Shown here piece by piece: positions 27,526 through 36,235 of a DNA stretch of 64,000 bases (position 1 is its first letter; the number at the start of each line of letters is the position of its first letter). The translations under genes and the position numbers were made by a program. The DNA lies in the NCBI RefSeq assembly GCF_018100795.1, contig NZ_JAGJDY010000016.1:1-64000 (forward strand), written 5' to 3'. This DNA comes from Alteromonas sp. MMG017 (GTDB lineage Bacteria; Pseudomonadota; Gammaproteobacteria; Enterobacterales; Alteromonadaceae). The notes beneath the pieces were generated by a model. That model did not search any database and had not been told where the DNA came from. It saw only the letters and a list, made by a program, of their open reading frames with translations.

Positions 27526-28815
27526 GTGACGTCGATTCGTCGCTTTCTTATTTTAACCCTTACCAGTGCCCTAGTACTTATTGTCTTCAGTGCGGCGCTG
27601 CACGGGTATCGTGCCACAATCGATATATCAACTACGTTACTTGATAATGAGCTAACAGCGTTGAGTCGCGCTATTGCTTCTTTTAATGGAGAGGCATCAA
27701 ATAAAGACCACACTTTGTTATTTCAAATTTGGCAAGACGATAAGCTGATAAAAAGCTCAAGCGAAGTGTTAAAAGCGCCACTTTCTGACTTTAAAGAGGG
27801 GTTCTCAGAAAAAAATGTTTTAGGAACACGATGGCGTGTGAATACCTCTTATGTAAAAGGTGAAAGCTCTTGGTACATGGTGGCTCAACCATTGAGTCAT
27901 CGCTTTACCTTAACAGATGCATTAACCGTTGCTTCCATAACACCTTTTATTATTAGTGTTCCCCTCCTTGCTGTAATTTTGTTCTTGGGAATAACGTGGG
28001 GACTTGCTCCTCTAAAACAGCTTTCCCAAAAGCTGGCTAAGCGAACAGGTAATGATCTTTCTACCATTTCACTTGATAGAGAACCCAGTGAGCTTGAACC
28101 TGTTGTTTCTACGCTCAACTCCATGTTTTCTCGTCTTAGTGCCGCGTTTGATAGAGAGCAGCAGTTTGCATCTAACGCAGCACATGAGCTGCGTACACCG
28201 CTAAGTGTGATGAAAATCAATATCCATAATATCGCTGAGGAGTTAGGTGATAGCGGTAAATTACTTGAAATACTTCAACGGGATACCGATAGGATGATTC
28301 ACGCGGTGAATCAATTTTTATTACTAACACGCACCAGCCCAGAGACTTTTGTAGAGCAAAAGGAGGCAGTAAATCTGCACTATGTAGCCCAAGAAGTTAT
28401 TAGTGACCTGTACGGGAAAATTGAAGCTAAACAGCAAGAAATATCCTTGGAAGGTGATGAGGTTTGGCTAAACAGTGTCCATTTTATGTTGTACACCTTG
28501 TTGCAGAACCTGATCACCAACGCGAGTAATTATTCTCAAGAGGGAGCACAAATTGTTGTTCGAATTGAAAAGCTAGCATCGAAAGTGATTTTAAGTGTTG
28601 CGGACTCAGGCCCTGGAATCCCAGCAAATGAAAGACCCAGTGTGCTAAAGCGATTTAACCGTGCAACACAAGCTAAGACCACGACGGGTAGTGGCCTTGG
28701 TTTGGCCATAGTGTCTCAAATTGCTGCTCTGCATGATGCTTATGTTGTGCTTGATGATGCTACGTTGGGGGGCCTTGTTGTAAAGGTAGAGTTTAAAAAT
28801 GAACTTCTACGTTAA
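27526..28815 (+). CDS. Sensor histidine kinase, PmrB/QseC-like
   Basis: 429 residues, GTG start. Two membrane helices (about 6-24 and 140-165) frame a periplasmic sensor of about 115 residues. A HAMP-like linker follows, then HisKA with H220 in AAHELRTPLS, and an HATPase with N-box LLQNLITNASNYS, G1 ADSGPGIP and G2 TGSGLGLAIV. All key residues are intact. It should phosphorylate the upstream regulator. The sensor shows no recognisable metal-binding ExxE motif, so the stimulus is not evident; downstream metal-related genes suggest metal or envelope stress. Confidence 0.93.
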   Translation: MTSIRRFLILTLTSALVLIVFSAALHGYRATIDISTTLLDNELTALSRAIASFNGEASNKDHTLLFQIWQDDKLIKSSSEVLKAPLSDFKEGFSEKNVLGTRWRVNTSYVKGESSWYMVAQPLSHRFTLTDALTVASITPFIISVPLLAVILFLGITWGLAPLKQLSQKLAKRTGNDLSTISLDREPSELEPVVSTLNSMFSRLSAAFDREQQFASNAAHELRTPLSVMKINIHNIAEELGDSGKLLEILQRDTDRMIHAVNQFLLLTRTSPETFVEQKEAVNLHYVAQEVISDLYGKIEAKQQEISLEGDEVWLNSVHFMLYTLLQNLITNASNYSQEGAQIVVRIEKLASKVILSVADSGPGIPANERPSVLKRFNRATQAKTTTGSGLGLAIVSQIAALHDAYVVLDDATLGGLVVKVEFKNELLR

Positions 28816-29152
28816 AATTTCTCTGGCCCTTTTCTCATTTGCCTCTTTTCAAGTGTATGCGCTACCTGAAGTAGTGGTAGAAATTAAAGATCATCTTTTT
28901 TACCCTCAAAATGTAGTGGTTCCAGCAGGAAAAAAGGTACGTCTTACTTTTATCAATTTTGATGATACCCCTGAGGAAATAGACAGCTTTTCGCTTAACA
29001 GAGAAAAAGTGATTTTTGCCAACAGCAAAGGCATTATTTATATAGGGCCGCTGGCTCCAGGGGAGTACCCTTTTTTTGGAGAGTTCCACCCTAACAGTGC
29101 GGTAGGCAAAGTAGTTGTGCAATCGCAAAAGGAGGAGCCAGATGCTCATTAA
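28799..29152 (+). CDS. Periplasmic cupredoxin-domain protein
   Basis: 117 residues. A signal peptide (MNFYVKISLALFSFASFQVYA) precedes a single cupredoxin-like domain: IKDHLFYPQNVVVPAGKKVRLTFINFDDTPEE ... APGEYPFFGEFHPNSAVGKVVV is the EfeO/P19-associated type. Only one or two histidines (KDH, FHP) remain as possible copper ligands and no Cys/Met ligand set is seen, so metal binding is uncertain. Its start overlaps the kinase gene by 17 nt and its end overlaps the next gene by 11 nt, so it belongs to the same operon. Confidence 0.8.
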   Translation: MNFYVKISLALFSFASFQVYALPEVVVEIKDHLFYPQNVVVPAGKKVRLTFINFDDTPEEIDSFSLNREKVIFANSKGIIYIGPLAPGEYPFFGEFHPNSAVGKVVVQSQKEEPDAH

Positions 29153-29906
29153 TACCGTGGTACTTTTCCTGAGAGATACATTGCCCATTTTTTTATTACT
29201 TAGTTTACTTATTGCGATACCTAGCGTGTCTTGCTTGTCACTAATGTGGCGAATAGTCTTATTGCTTGTAATCGCCGTAATTTCTTATTCATATTTAGGC
29301 GTTATCTCTGAATTGGCCGAAGGCGCTGGTTTTGAGTTACTAAAATCCTCGCTATTAGTAAGTGCGTGGATAGGCATCTGTGTACTTGTTATCTGTCCTT
29401 TTTCAAAACGTAGCGTAAACAGTATGGGTATTACGTTGCTTATGTTTGGGATAGGGCTACCTAACAGTCTGCACTTTATGGTGTACTTTGTATCAGAGTT
29501 CTCGCATAGCAGCGATAGTACGTTGCTTTTTCTTGGCACTACCATTGGGCTGGGTATCAGCATTAGCATCGCTATTTTGCTCAATATCGTACTAACTCAT
29601 TTTGTAAGCCAAAAAGCGACGTTTCGTTTAACCACCGTTTTTGTTGCCGCGCAAGTTGCAAACGTAGCGTTACTTCTGGAGCAAATAGATATATTTCCTA
29701 CTCCCCAACAAGTTTGGGATAGTAGTCACATCATTAGCGACAAGAGCGAGTATGGGCATTTATTGAACGCATTAATTGGCTATGAAGCCACTCCTTCGAT
29801 GAGTTACATATTGTTATTTCTATTTACCCTAGCTGTGCCCAACGCCATCGCTGCAATAAGGAAGCGCATACCTGCACTGTGGCAACAGGTGGAGGTTATA
29901 CAATGA
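29142..29906 (+). CDS. FTR1-like polytopic membrane protein
   Basis: 254 residues with about seven membrane helices. Pairing with a periplasmic cupredoxin, and the motif ISELAEGAGFELLKSS, suggest an FTR1/EfeU-like iron permease. However, the REGLE motif that carries iron in EfeU appears here as RDTLP in the first helix (FLRDTLPIFLLLSLL), so iron transport is doubtful and the substrate open. The ATG has an ideal AAGGAGG site; the frame continues nine codons upstream without meaning. It overlaps the next gene by ATGA. Confidence 0.6.
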   Translation: MLINTVVLFLRDTLPIFLLLSLLIAIPSVSCLSLMWRIVLLLVIAVISYSYLGVISELAEGAGFELLKSSLLVSAWIGICVLVICPFSKRSVNSMGITLLMFGIGLPNSLHFMVYFVSEFSHSSDSTLLFLGTTIGLGISISIAILLNIVLTHFVSQKATFRLTTVFVAAQVANVALLLEQIDIFPTPQQVWDSSHIISDKSEYGHLLNALIGYEATPSMSYILLFLFTLAVPNAIAAIRKRIPALWQQVEVIQ

Positions 29907-30598
29907 CGCGTATAGTTATATTGCTATTTGTCCTTCTTACCACTTTTTCCGTAAGTGCTGACAACTTTACCGTAGACCGTGTCTACCAACCCTATGTATT
30001 GCCTTTTGAGCGGGAAGTTGAGTGGCGTCTAACCTCACGCCAAAATGATAACGGTAATGTCCTAATGCAACGCTTCTCGTTTGGGTACGCCCTTTCTGAG
30101 TTTGTGATCTTAGAAACTTACCTAGTGGGAGCTCGCGATGAAAATCAGGATTTTGGACTAGATTCTTATGAGCTTGAGCTTCGCTGGATGGTCACTGAAC
30201 GTGGAAAGTATTGGGCTGATTGGGGAACCCTGTTTGAGTTAGAGAAACAACACAATACCGATGACTGGGCAGCAAAGGCGGGCATACTCACTGAGAAAGA
30301 GTTTGGCCAGTTTAGCCTGACCACCAACGTAAGTTTGGTATACGAATGGGGAGAAACTGTTACCAACGAATGGGAAGGGGAATTCAAAGCAAAGTATCGC
30401 TACCGGTGGATCCCTGAAGTTCAGCCGGGTATTGAACTATATGTAGCCGAGGACTATGTCGGCGTTGGACCAGCTTTTATGGGTATTAAACGTTTTGAAA
30501 GGCAAAAGCAATTAAAATGGGAGCTTGGCTTTATCGCGGGGCTTAATGGAGACAGTAAGGATCATACTTTGAGAATGTCACTAGAATTCGAGTTTTAA
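29903..30598 (+). CDS. Predicted outer-membrane or periplasmic beta-rich protein
   Basis: 231 residues. Signal peptide (MTRIVILLFVLLTTFSVSA), then alternating hydrophobic/aromatic strands ending in phenylalanine (LRMSLEFEF), as in small outer-membrane barrels. Strands such as EVEWRLTSRQ, YELELRWMVT, WADWGTLFELEKQ and KLKWELGFIAGL-like pairs support this. Function unknown; last gene of the two-component/cupredoxin/FTR1-like operon, joined to it by an ATGA overlap with a GGAGG site. Confidence 0.65.
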   Translation: MTRIVILLFVLLTTFSVSADNFTVDRVYQPYVLPFEREVEWRLTSRQNDNGNVLMQRFSFGYALSEFVILETYLVGARDENQDFGLDSYELELRWMVTERGKYWADWGTLFELEKQHNTDDWAAKAGILTEKEFGQFSLTTNVSLVYEWGETVTNEWEGEFKAKYRYRWIPEVQPGIELYVAEDYVGVGPAFMGIKRFERQKQLKWELGFIAGLNGDSKDHTLRMSLEFEF

Positions 30599-30616
30599 TT
30601 AACAAAAATGAATTAC

Positions 30617-30633
30617 CTTAAGATTTTCTTAAG
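30617..30633 (+). promoter_or_regulatory. PmrA/QseB-like box upstream of the glycosyltransferase operon
   Basis: CTTAAG ATTTT CTTAAG, two perfect half sites 11 bp apart, ending 48 nt before the GT2 start and only 19 nt after the stop of the preceding gene. It implies that the glycosyltransferase genes have their own regulated promoter. Confidence 0.8.
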
Positions 30634-30681
30634 GTTTCTTTTTTACCGTATTGTGCATAGTTATTTTTAGACATCAACCTT

Positions 30682-31419
30682 ATGCACCAGATTGAAGTTA
30701 GTGTGGTAATACCCGCAAAAAACGAAGCGAAAAACCTTCCTTTCTTATTAAAAGAAATTGCAAATTCATTAACGCCTGAACTCACCGAAATCATCGTAGT
30801 CGATGACGGTAGTGATGATGACACGTCGGCATTACTTGTTTCCTTGATGGACTCACTTTCCCCTGCTTGCAAGATAATCACACACCCTAGTAGCTGTGGA
30901 CAAAGTACATCTGTTTATCACGGTGTACTCTCGGCTCGTGGAAAGTGGGTGGTTACATTAGATGCTGATGGTCAAAACGATCCTGCGGATATCCCTAAAT
31001 TAATAGCAACAGCTAAACAAGAAAGTGGCGTGCATTTTTGCATCATCGGTCATCGTCAAAAAAGGAAAGATACGAAATGGAAACGTATTCAATCCAAAGT
31101 GGCAAATCGAATACGACAGTGGATTTTAAAAGATGACACATCTGATTCTGGGTGCGGGTTAAAGCTGCTTCCACGAAGCACATTTTTACTGCTCCCTTAT
31201 TTTGATCATATGCACCGGTATATACCTGCGCTTACTAAGCGTCTAGGTGGCAATATAGTTTGTGTGCCAGTGAATCACCGAGCGCGGCTTGAAGGTCAGT
31301 CAAATTACAATGCCTGGAATAGAGGTTTAGCCGGTGTTATAGATATGCTCGGCGTGAGATGGCTGATGTATCGCAATAGACTCGATACCACTAACAAGAC
31401 AATGACGTATGAAAAGTAA
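30682..31419 (+). CDS. Family 2 glycosyltransferase, DPM1/ArnC-like
   Basis: 245 residues, soluble catalytic domain only. VSVVIPAKNEAKNLP, VDDGSDDDT and the DxD-like LDADGQNDP are the GT2 nucleotide-sugar motifs. The closing HRARLEGQSNYNAWNRG resembles polyprenyl-phosphate mannosyl/aminoarabinosyl transferases. Unlike ArnC it has no C-terminal membrane helices. It should charge a lipid carrier that the GT39 enzyme two genes on could use. It overlaps the next gene by 11 nt. Confidence 0.88.
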   Translation: MHQIEVSVVIPAKNEAKNLPFLLKEIANSLTPELTEIIVVDDGSDDDTSALLVSLMDSLSPACKIITHPSSCGQSTSVYHGVLSARGKWVVTLDADGQNDPADIPKLIATAKQESGVHFCIIGHRQKRKDTKWKRIQSKVANRIRQWILKDDTSDSGCGLKLLPRSTFLLLPYFDHMHRYIPALTKRLGGNIVCVPVNHRARLEGQSNYNAWNRGLAGVIDMLGVRWLMYRNRLDTTNKTMTYEK

Positions 31420-32098
31420 TGGCTTTCCTTTTAGAAGTACTCTCAGCTTCTTGGTGGGTACATTGATGATGGGGGTTGCTTGTTATCTATCACTTCAAGT
31501 AACCAGTGAAGTTTTCATACACAGCACCGATCCAAACTGGCTAACATCATATATAACGGAGCGTGAAACAGAAGGAGTACTCTTGGTATTGTGTGCTTTT
31601 GTTGTATTGATGACATTAGGTGTCCCCCGGCAAGCAGTTAGCTTTATCTGTGGTGTTGGCTTCGGCGCTTTTGAGGGGGGCTTAATAGCGCTATTCCTTA
31701 CCTGCGTCTCTGCAAGTACAGCCTATCTATTAGTTCGCCGTTTTCTGAGAAAGCGCATAGCCAAACTTATTAAATCAGATGCTTACGCGAGCCGTTTTTC
31801 ACAACTGCGTGAGAAACTCGTTCGAAACAGCTTTCGAACAGTACTCATGGTTCGATTGTTTCCAATAGGTTCCAATGTTGCAACCAATGCTATAGCAGGC
31901 GCGTTTCGAGTACCTTTTACCTCCTTTATTACGGCCAGCGCATTAGGTTTTATCCCGCAAACCTTACTTTTTTCAATGCTCGGAAGTGGCTCACGGTATA
32001 TTAATGCTTTCGAGCAACCTGTCCATATAGCAGGTCTAGTGGTTAGCGTTATGCTAATACTTTCTATGATGCGCTTTACTCGTAAGGATAATGCGTAG
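31409..32098 (+). CDS. TVP38/TMEM64 (VTT-domain) membrane protein
   Basis: 229 residues with about five to six membrane helices. The VTT/SNARE-associated signature is visible: GVPRQAVSFICGVGFGAFEGG (about 69-89), then RLFPIGSNVATNAIAGAFRVPFTSFI with an F/Y-x-x-S-x-LGFIPQT turn. DedA/VTT proteins are scramblase- or antiporter-like, and some recycle lipid carriers. Placement between a carrier-charging GT2 and a carrier-using GT39 enzyme fits a lipid-carrier flipping role, which is inference. Confidence 0.85.
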   Translation: MKSNGFPFRSTLSFLVGTLMMGVACYLSLQVTSEVFIHSTDPNWLTSYITERETEGVLLVLCAFVVLMTLGVPRQAVSFICGVGFGAFEGGLIALFLTCVSASTAYLLVRRFLRKRIAKLIKSDAYASRFSQLREKLVRNSFRTVLMVRLFPIGSNVATNAIAGAFRVPFTSFITASALGFIPQTLLFSMLGSGSRYINAFEQPVHIAGLVVSVMLILSMMRFTRKDNA

Positions 32099-33789
32099 TG
32101 ACAAACATATTTCGTCACGAGCGTACCGCTTTCGTACTTTTCGTTGTTGCGGCTATCATTATTTTCAGTGGTATGGGCCTTCGCGATGCTTGGCCGCCCG
32201 ACGAACCTCGTTTTGCTTTAGTTGCCAAGGAGATGGTAACAAGCGGTCAATGGCTTATTCCAATGCGTGGGGGCGAAATTTATCCTGATAAGCCTCCTTT
32301 TTTTATGTGGAGTATCGCACTTTTCTACCTTTTGACTGGTAGTTTAAGCGTTGCCATGCTTCTACCGAATGCCATCGCAAGTCTTGTAACGCTGACAGTC
32401 ACTTATCGATTATCACGAGCTCTTGCTGATGAGAATGCAGCGATACTGAGCATGGTACTACTATTAATAAGCCCACAATTTCTAATTCAAGCTAAGTTTG
32501 CTCAAATAGATGCGTTGGTTGCTTGTTTTGTTTGGGTTGGCGTTTATGGCTTTGTTCGCCATTTTTGTGTAGCAGAAAGTTGGCGTTGCTATTTTATCGC
32601 TTGGGTTGCAATGGGTTTGGGAGTTATTACTAAAGGTGTGGGTTTCTTACCGCTTTTTCTCCTAGTCCCTCTTTCTTTTTTTGCCATTAAAAAGCAACTC
32701 CCCACCACAAGATGGAGAAAACGCGCATTACTCGGGCCGTTGATAATGCTGAGTGTAGTTTTGGCTTGGTTAGGACCTGTACTTTATCTAGGCGCATATA
32801 AGCAAGATCCAATAATTCAACAGTACTTATCTAATATTCTGTTGAAGCAAACTGCTCAGCGATACGCAAATGCTTGGCACCATATTGAGCCATGGTATTA
32901 CTACGCCATCGAGGTTATTCCACTGTTTTGGTTTCCCCCTCTTATGGTGATGGTAGTCAAGAGAAAGCAAATTAAACGGGTTTTGATGAAGAGCCCAGCC
33001 TACTTTTCGCTAGCGATATGGGTGGTGTTAGTGGTAGCGTTTTTCAGTTTTAGCCCAGGGAAACGAGGTGTTTATATACTTCCTGCACTGCCTGCTGTTG
33101 CTATGATTGCAGGGCTTCTACTGTCTCGTGACGGTGTTTCAAAAACTATTAGTATTTTGGCGCGTTCAGTGACGCTTCTGATTTCGCTAGGGGCAATCGC
33201 AGCTGCCGCTGTACTTATATTTAACGAGCAAACAGTAAACGCATTAATGTTACGCTTTCACTGCACATTAAGCATGATAACCACATTAGGTGCTATTTTC
33301 TTCTTAGTCGGAATAATGGGTGTGAGCACGCAGTTTATAAATTTCACTAAACATCTTATTTTGTGGTTAGTGATAACAACTGTTGTTCCGTCGACAATTG
33401 GCGTATGGGTGCTCAATGATTTGCGCACGCCAACGCAGTTGCTAATGCGTGTTCAAACCCAAAGTAATATTATTTCACCCGACATCGATATTTTGGATGT
33501 AGGTATTGTCAGTTTTAAAGAACAATACCTACTTTTTGCTCCGTTTTCCGTCACTCACTTTGGTTATCATACTGAAAAAGATAGAGAGAATGGCACTGCA
33601 TGGGCATGGCTCAAAGCCCAGCCCATTCGCTATTTGTTAGCGCCTAAAAACTACCTATTTCAGTGTGTCAATTTAGAGAAGGCAGTATCGTTGGGCTTTG
33701 CACATCGAGAAGAGTGGTTACTTATACCTTCAACAGCCGCTGATGTGGAATGTAAACTGCTTTCAGATGGCTCTATTTACCGTTCATAA
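32098..33789 (+). CDS. GT39-family glycosyltransferase, ArnT-like
   Basis: 563 residues, GTG start overlapping the previous stop by one base. A dozen hydrophobic helices and a C-terminal periplasmic part. The first loop carries the acidic pair of this family (WPPDEPRFALVAKEM), followed by GGEIYPDKPPFFMW, matching ArnT and PMT-type enzymes that move a sugar from undecaprenyl phosphate to lipid A or other acceptors. With the GT2 enzyme and the PmrA-like box this suggests lipid A or envelope glycan modification. No arnA/B/D genes are present, so the sugar may not be aminoarabinose. Confidence 0.9.
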   Translation: MTNIFRHERTAFVLFVVAAIIIFSGMGLRDAWPPDEPRFALVAKEMVTSGQWLIPMRGGEIYPDKPPFFMWSIALFYLLTGSLSVAMLLPNAIASLVTLTVTYRLSRALADENAAILSMVLLLISPQFLIQAKFAQIDALVACFVWVGVYGFVRHFCVAESWRCYFIAWVAMGLGVITKGVGFLPLFLLVPLSFFAIKKQLPTTRWRKRALLGPLIMLSVVLAWLGPVLYLGAYKQDPIIQQYLSNILLKQTAQRYANAWHHIEPWYYYAIEVIPLFWFPPLMVMVVKRKQIKRVLMKSPAYFSLAIWVVLVVAFFSFSPGKRGVYILPALPAVAMIAGLLLSRDGVSKTISILARSVTLLISLGAIAAAAVLIFNEQTVNALMLRFHCTLSMITTLGAIFFLVGIMGVSTQFINFTKHLILWLVITTVVPSTIGVWVLNDLRTPTQLLMRVQTQSNIISPDIDILDVGIVSFKEQYLLFAPFSVTHFGYHTEKDRENGTAWAWLKAQPIRYLLAPKNYLFQCVNLEKAVSLGFAHREEWLLIPSTAADVECKLLSDGSIYRS

Positions 33790-33921
33790 AATGGTGACAA
33801 CATTAGACTATTTTTGTTCGATATGATGGTCGTAAACGTTAGTGTAGCGCGCTGCGTTACAACGCCACTGTATTTTAGCGTGATAATTTTTTTATCTAGC
33901 CTTACTAAAAACAATGACTAA

Positions 33922-33938
33922 CTTAAGGTTCTCTTAAG
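33922..33938 (+). promoter_or_regulatory. PmrA/QseB-like box upstream of the hemolysin/acyl-ligase operon
   Basis: CTTAAG GTTCT CTTAAG, two perfect half sites 11 bp apart, ending 46 nt before the start of the thermostable-hemolysin gene. A plausible -10 (TACTAT, near 33957) lies about 18 bp downstream, so the box replaces the -35 region, as expected for activation. Confidence 0.8.
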
Positions 33939-33984
33939 CTAGCACGTCAATACTCATACTATCGAAGAGCACAAGAGTGTATGT

Positions 33985-34737
33985 ATGAGCCTTAATTTAT
34001 CGGAAGCACCTAATCTAAACAATGATGGGTTTACCTCCCAGCAGAGAAGATTGCACTCACCGCTTACTTTTGTTGCTGCAAATGTCACTCACTCAGCAAG
34101 ACAGCCAATCGAAACCTTTATTACTAATGGCTTTGCTGCGCGCTATAACGCGCGAATCACTTCATTCATGCCTATGTTGTTTGCACTTGAAGTTAATGGA
34201 ATTAAGGCTGCCGTCGGTGCGAGATGTGGTGCTACTGGAAGTATGAACCACGTACTCTTCATTGAGCAATACCTCGTTATCACTATTGAAAGCGTACTGC
34301 TGCACCACGGAATTAGTGCGAAAAGACACGAAATTGTGGAAGTGGGTAACTTATTTAGTAGTTCATCGAGATACACGCTAACTCTTTTACTTTCACTGTG
34401 TTTTTTATTCTCTCAAGTCGGTAAAAAGCACCTTGTTTTTAGCGCAACCAAACAACTAAAAGAACTTCTACAAGGCGCCGGTATTTCGCTTACTGCCTTG
34501 GCTAACGCGGATGCTAAAAAGCTGGAGTCCAATCATGACGATTGGGGGACGTATTACGACACGGCACCGCAAGTAATGACTCTATCTCTTAGAAATGTGA
34601 CTCATCATGTAATGCGCAGTGCACCGCTTCGTAAATATTATCTACAAGCGATTGGGCTCATCGCTGGTTCTGATAACGAACAGCAGTTAAGCGATACCTT
34701 AGTTTGTAACCAAAAAGGAGCATCCCATGTTGCTTAA
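33985..34737 (+). CDS. Thermostable-hemolysin-family protein (GNAT-like)
   Basis: 250 residues matching the family first named from Vibrio delta-VPH. Conserved motifs are in order: FITNGFAARYNARITSFMPML, LFIEQYL (91-97), HEIVEVGNLFS (115-125), LVFSATKQLKELL and DDWGTYYDTAPQV. The EQYL/EVGNL pattern resembles acyltransferases of the GNAT/autoinducer-synthase fold. There is no signal peptide, so a secreted toxin role is unlikely. Being first in an operon with an acyl-activating enzyme, I infer an N-acyltransferase using activated fatty acid. It overlaps the next gene by 11 nt. Confidence 0.85.
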   Translation: MSLNLSEAPNLNNDGFTSQQRRLHSPLTFVAANVTHSARQPIETFITNGFAARYNARITSFMPMLFALEVNGIKAAVGARCGATGSMNHVLFIEQYLVITIESVLLHHGISAKRHEIVEVGNLFSSSSRYTLTLLLSLCFLFSQVGKKHLVFSATKQLKELLQGAGISLTALANADAKKLESNHDDWGTYYDTAPQVMTLSLRNVTHHVMRSAPLRKYYLQAIGLIAGSDNEQQLSDTLVCNQKGASHVA

Positions 34738-36235
34738 TCACTATTTAAACGGTGACGACAACGCCATTGCACTGAAGCATAAAGGTAAATCGTTAACGTA
34801 CTCGGCACTTAAAGAAGCAGTCGCAAAACTTGCCAATTGGATTATAAACAACAATGTTAGTCGGATAGGCATCGCTATGGACAATAGTTTTGCTTGGGTG
34901 GTAAGTGATCTTGCGTGCCAGCAAGCACAAGTTTGCTGTGTACCTATTCCACTTTTTTTCAGCGAAACACAGCAGCGACATGTTATCGAAGAAAGTCAGT
35001 GTGAATACCTACTCACAAGCGAAGCATTAACGTTATTTCCTTCTTCGAAGAGGGAGATTTTAAGTGATAGCTTAAACATTATTGGCTATGCCCTTGTTTC
35101 AAACTCTACGGCAGTTTTTATGCCGACGGGTACCAATAAAATCACCTTCACATCGGGGTCAACAGGCACGCCAAAAGGGGTATGCCTTTCTAGTGAATCC
35201 CAGTGGCGGGTTGCAAAGTCTATTGATAGCGCTTTTGATCAAGATGATGTCCACCATTTGTGCTTACTGCCTTTATCTACATTGCTCGAAAACATAGCGG
35301 GTATCTACGCACCACTATTTCATGGCGGTACTGTGCAGCTTGCGTCAGCGAGTGCCAGAGGGTTTGAGGGGAGTCGTCTTGTGAATCCACAGGCATTATT
35401 AGACCTCATAGACAGTGTCCAGCCAACCTCAATTATCTTAGTACCAGAATTACTTATGATGCTTCTACAAGCCTGCTTAAAAGGCTGGCTTCCACCGGTG
35501 TCGTTGACTTTTATCGCTGTGGGCGGTGCGCATGTTTCACCTATTATACTGGCTCAAGCAAGAGCGAAAGGTCTACCTGTCTATGAAGGATACGGCCTGT
35601 CTGAGGCTGTTTCTGTCTCTACGTTGAATACGCCACAGTGCAATGTGCTGGGGGCTGCAGGTAAAGCGCTAGGCCATAATACACTTAGTATCGACAGCGG
35701 CGAAATTGTCGTGACCGGCAACCACTTTTTAGGGTATTTGAATCAACCAGAAAGTTTTTATCCTACACAGGTGAGAACCGGAGACCTTGGCACAATTGCC
35801 GACGGGGTACTGACTCTAAGCGGGCGTAAGAAAAATATTATGGTTAACAGCGCAGGCAGAAACGTATCGCCTGAATGGATTGAGTCCTTACTAATGGGGA
35901 GTGGGGTATTGCGACAGGTACTTATATTCTGTGAGGCACGTCCTTATTGTATTGCCCTGCTAGTACCGACGTCCCCGGATATTTCAATTGATGAATTACA
36001 CAAAGCCACAGCATCAATTAATCAGCATCTACCAGATTATGCACAAGTAGAGGACTTTGTGGTCGTTGCGCCCTTCACATTAGAAAATGGGTTACTTACT
36101 CAAACGGGTAAGATCAAACGAGACAGCGTGCTCGCTTATTACAGTAGCAATATAAGTGCGCTGTATGCGACATCTAATTTTTCTCACACGCTTAAGAAAG
36201 TGCGATTCAACACATTACCCCTGGAGAGTAAATAA
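34727..36235 (+). CDS. AMP-binding acyl ligase (acyl-CoA/acyl-ACP synthetase family)
   Basis: 502 residues. The ANL-superfamily motifs are complete: TFTSGSTGTPKG (141-152), YEGYGLSEA, RTGDLG, the hinge GRKKNIMVNSAGRNVSP and the catalytic lysine in TQTGKIKRD. It should activate a carboxylic acid, probably fatty, as acyl-AMP and pass it to CoA or another acceptor. Shorter than FadD (also in this window) and only distantly similar, so not a redundant housekeeping copy. The following start overlaps its stop (TAATG). Confidence 0.9.
   Translation: MLLNHYLNGDDNAIALKHKGKSLTYSALKEAVAKLANWIINNNVSRIGIAMDNSFAWVVSDLACQQAQVCCVPIPLFFSETQQRHVIEESQCEYLLTSEALTLFPSSKREILSDSLNIIGYALVSNSTAVFMPTGTNKITFTSGSTGTPKGVCLSSESQWRVAKSIDSAFDQDDVHHLCLLPLSTLLENIAGIYAPLFHGGTVQLASASARGFEGSRLVNPQALLDLIDSVQPTSIILVPELLMMLLQACLKGWLPPVSLTFIAVGGAHVSPIILAQARAKGLPVYEGYGLSEAVSVSTLNTPQCNVLGAAGKALGHNTLSIDSGEIVVTGNHFLGYLNQPESFYPTQVRTGDLGTIADGVLTLSGRKKNIMVNSAGRNVSPEWIESLLMGSGVLRQVLIFCEARPYCIALLVPTSPDISIDELHKATASINQHLPDYAQVEDFVVVAPFTLENGLLTQTGKIKRDSVLAYYSSNISALYATSNFSHTLKKVRFNTLPLESK

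Noticed and set aside
33985-34737. Thermostable-hemolysin-family gene as a secreted toxin
   Set aside because: No signal peptide or secretion partner; the sequence pattern is acyltransferase-like and the operon is biosynthetic.
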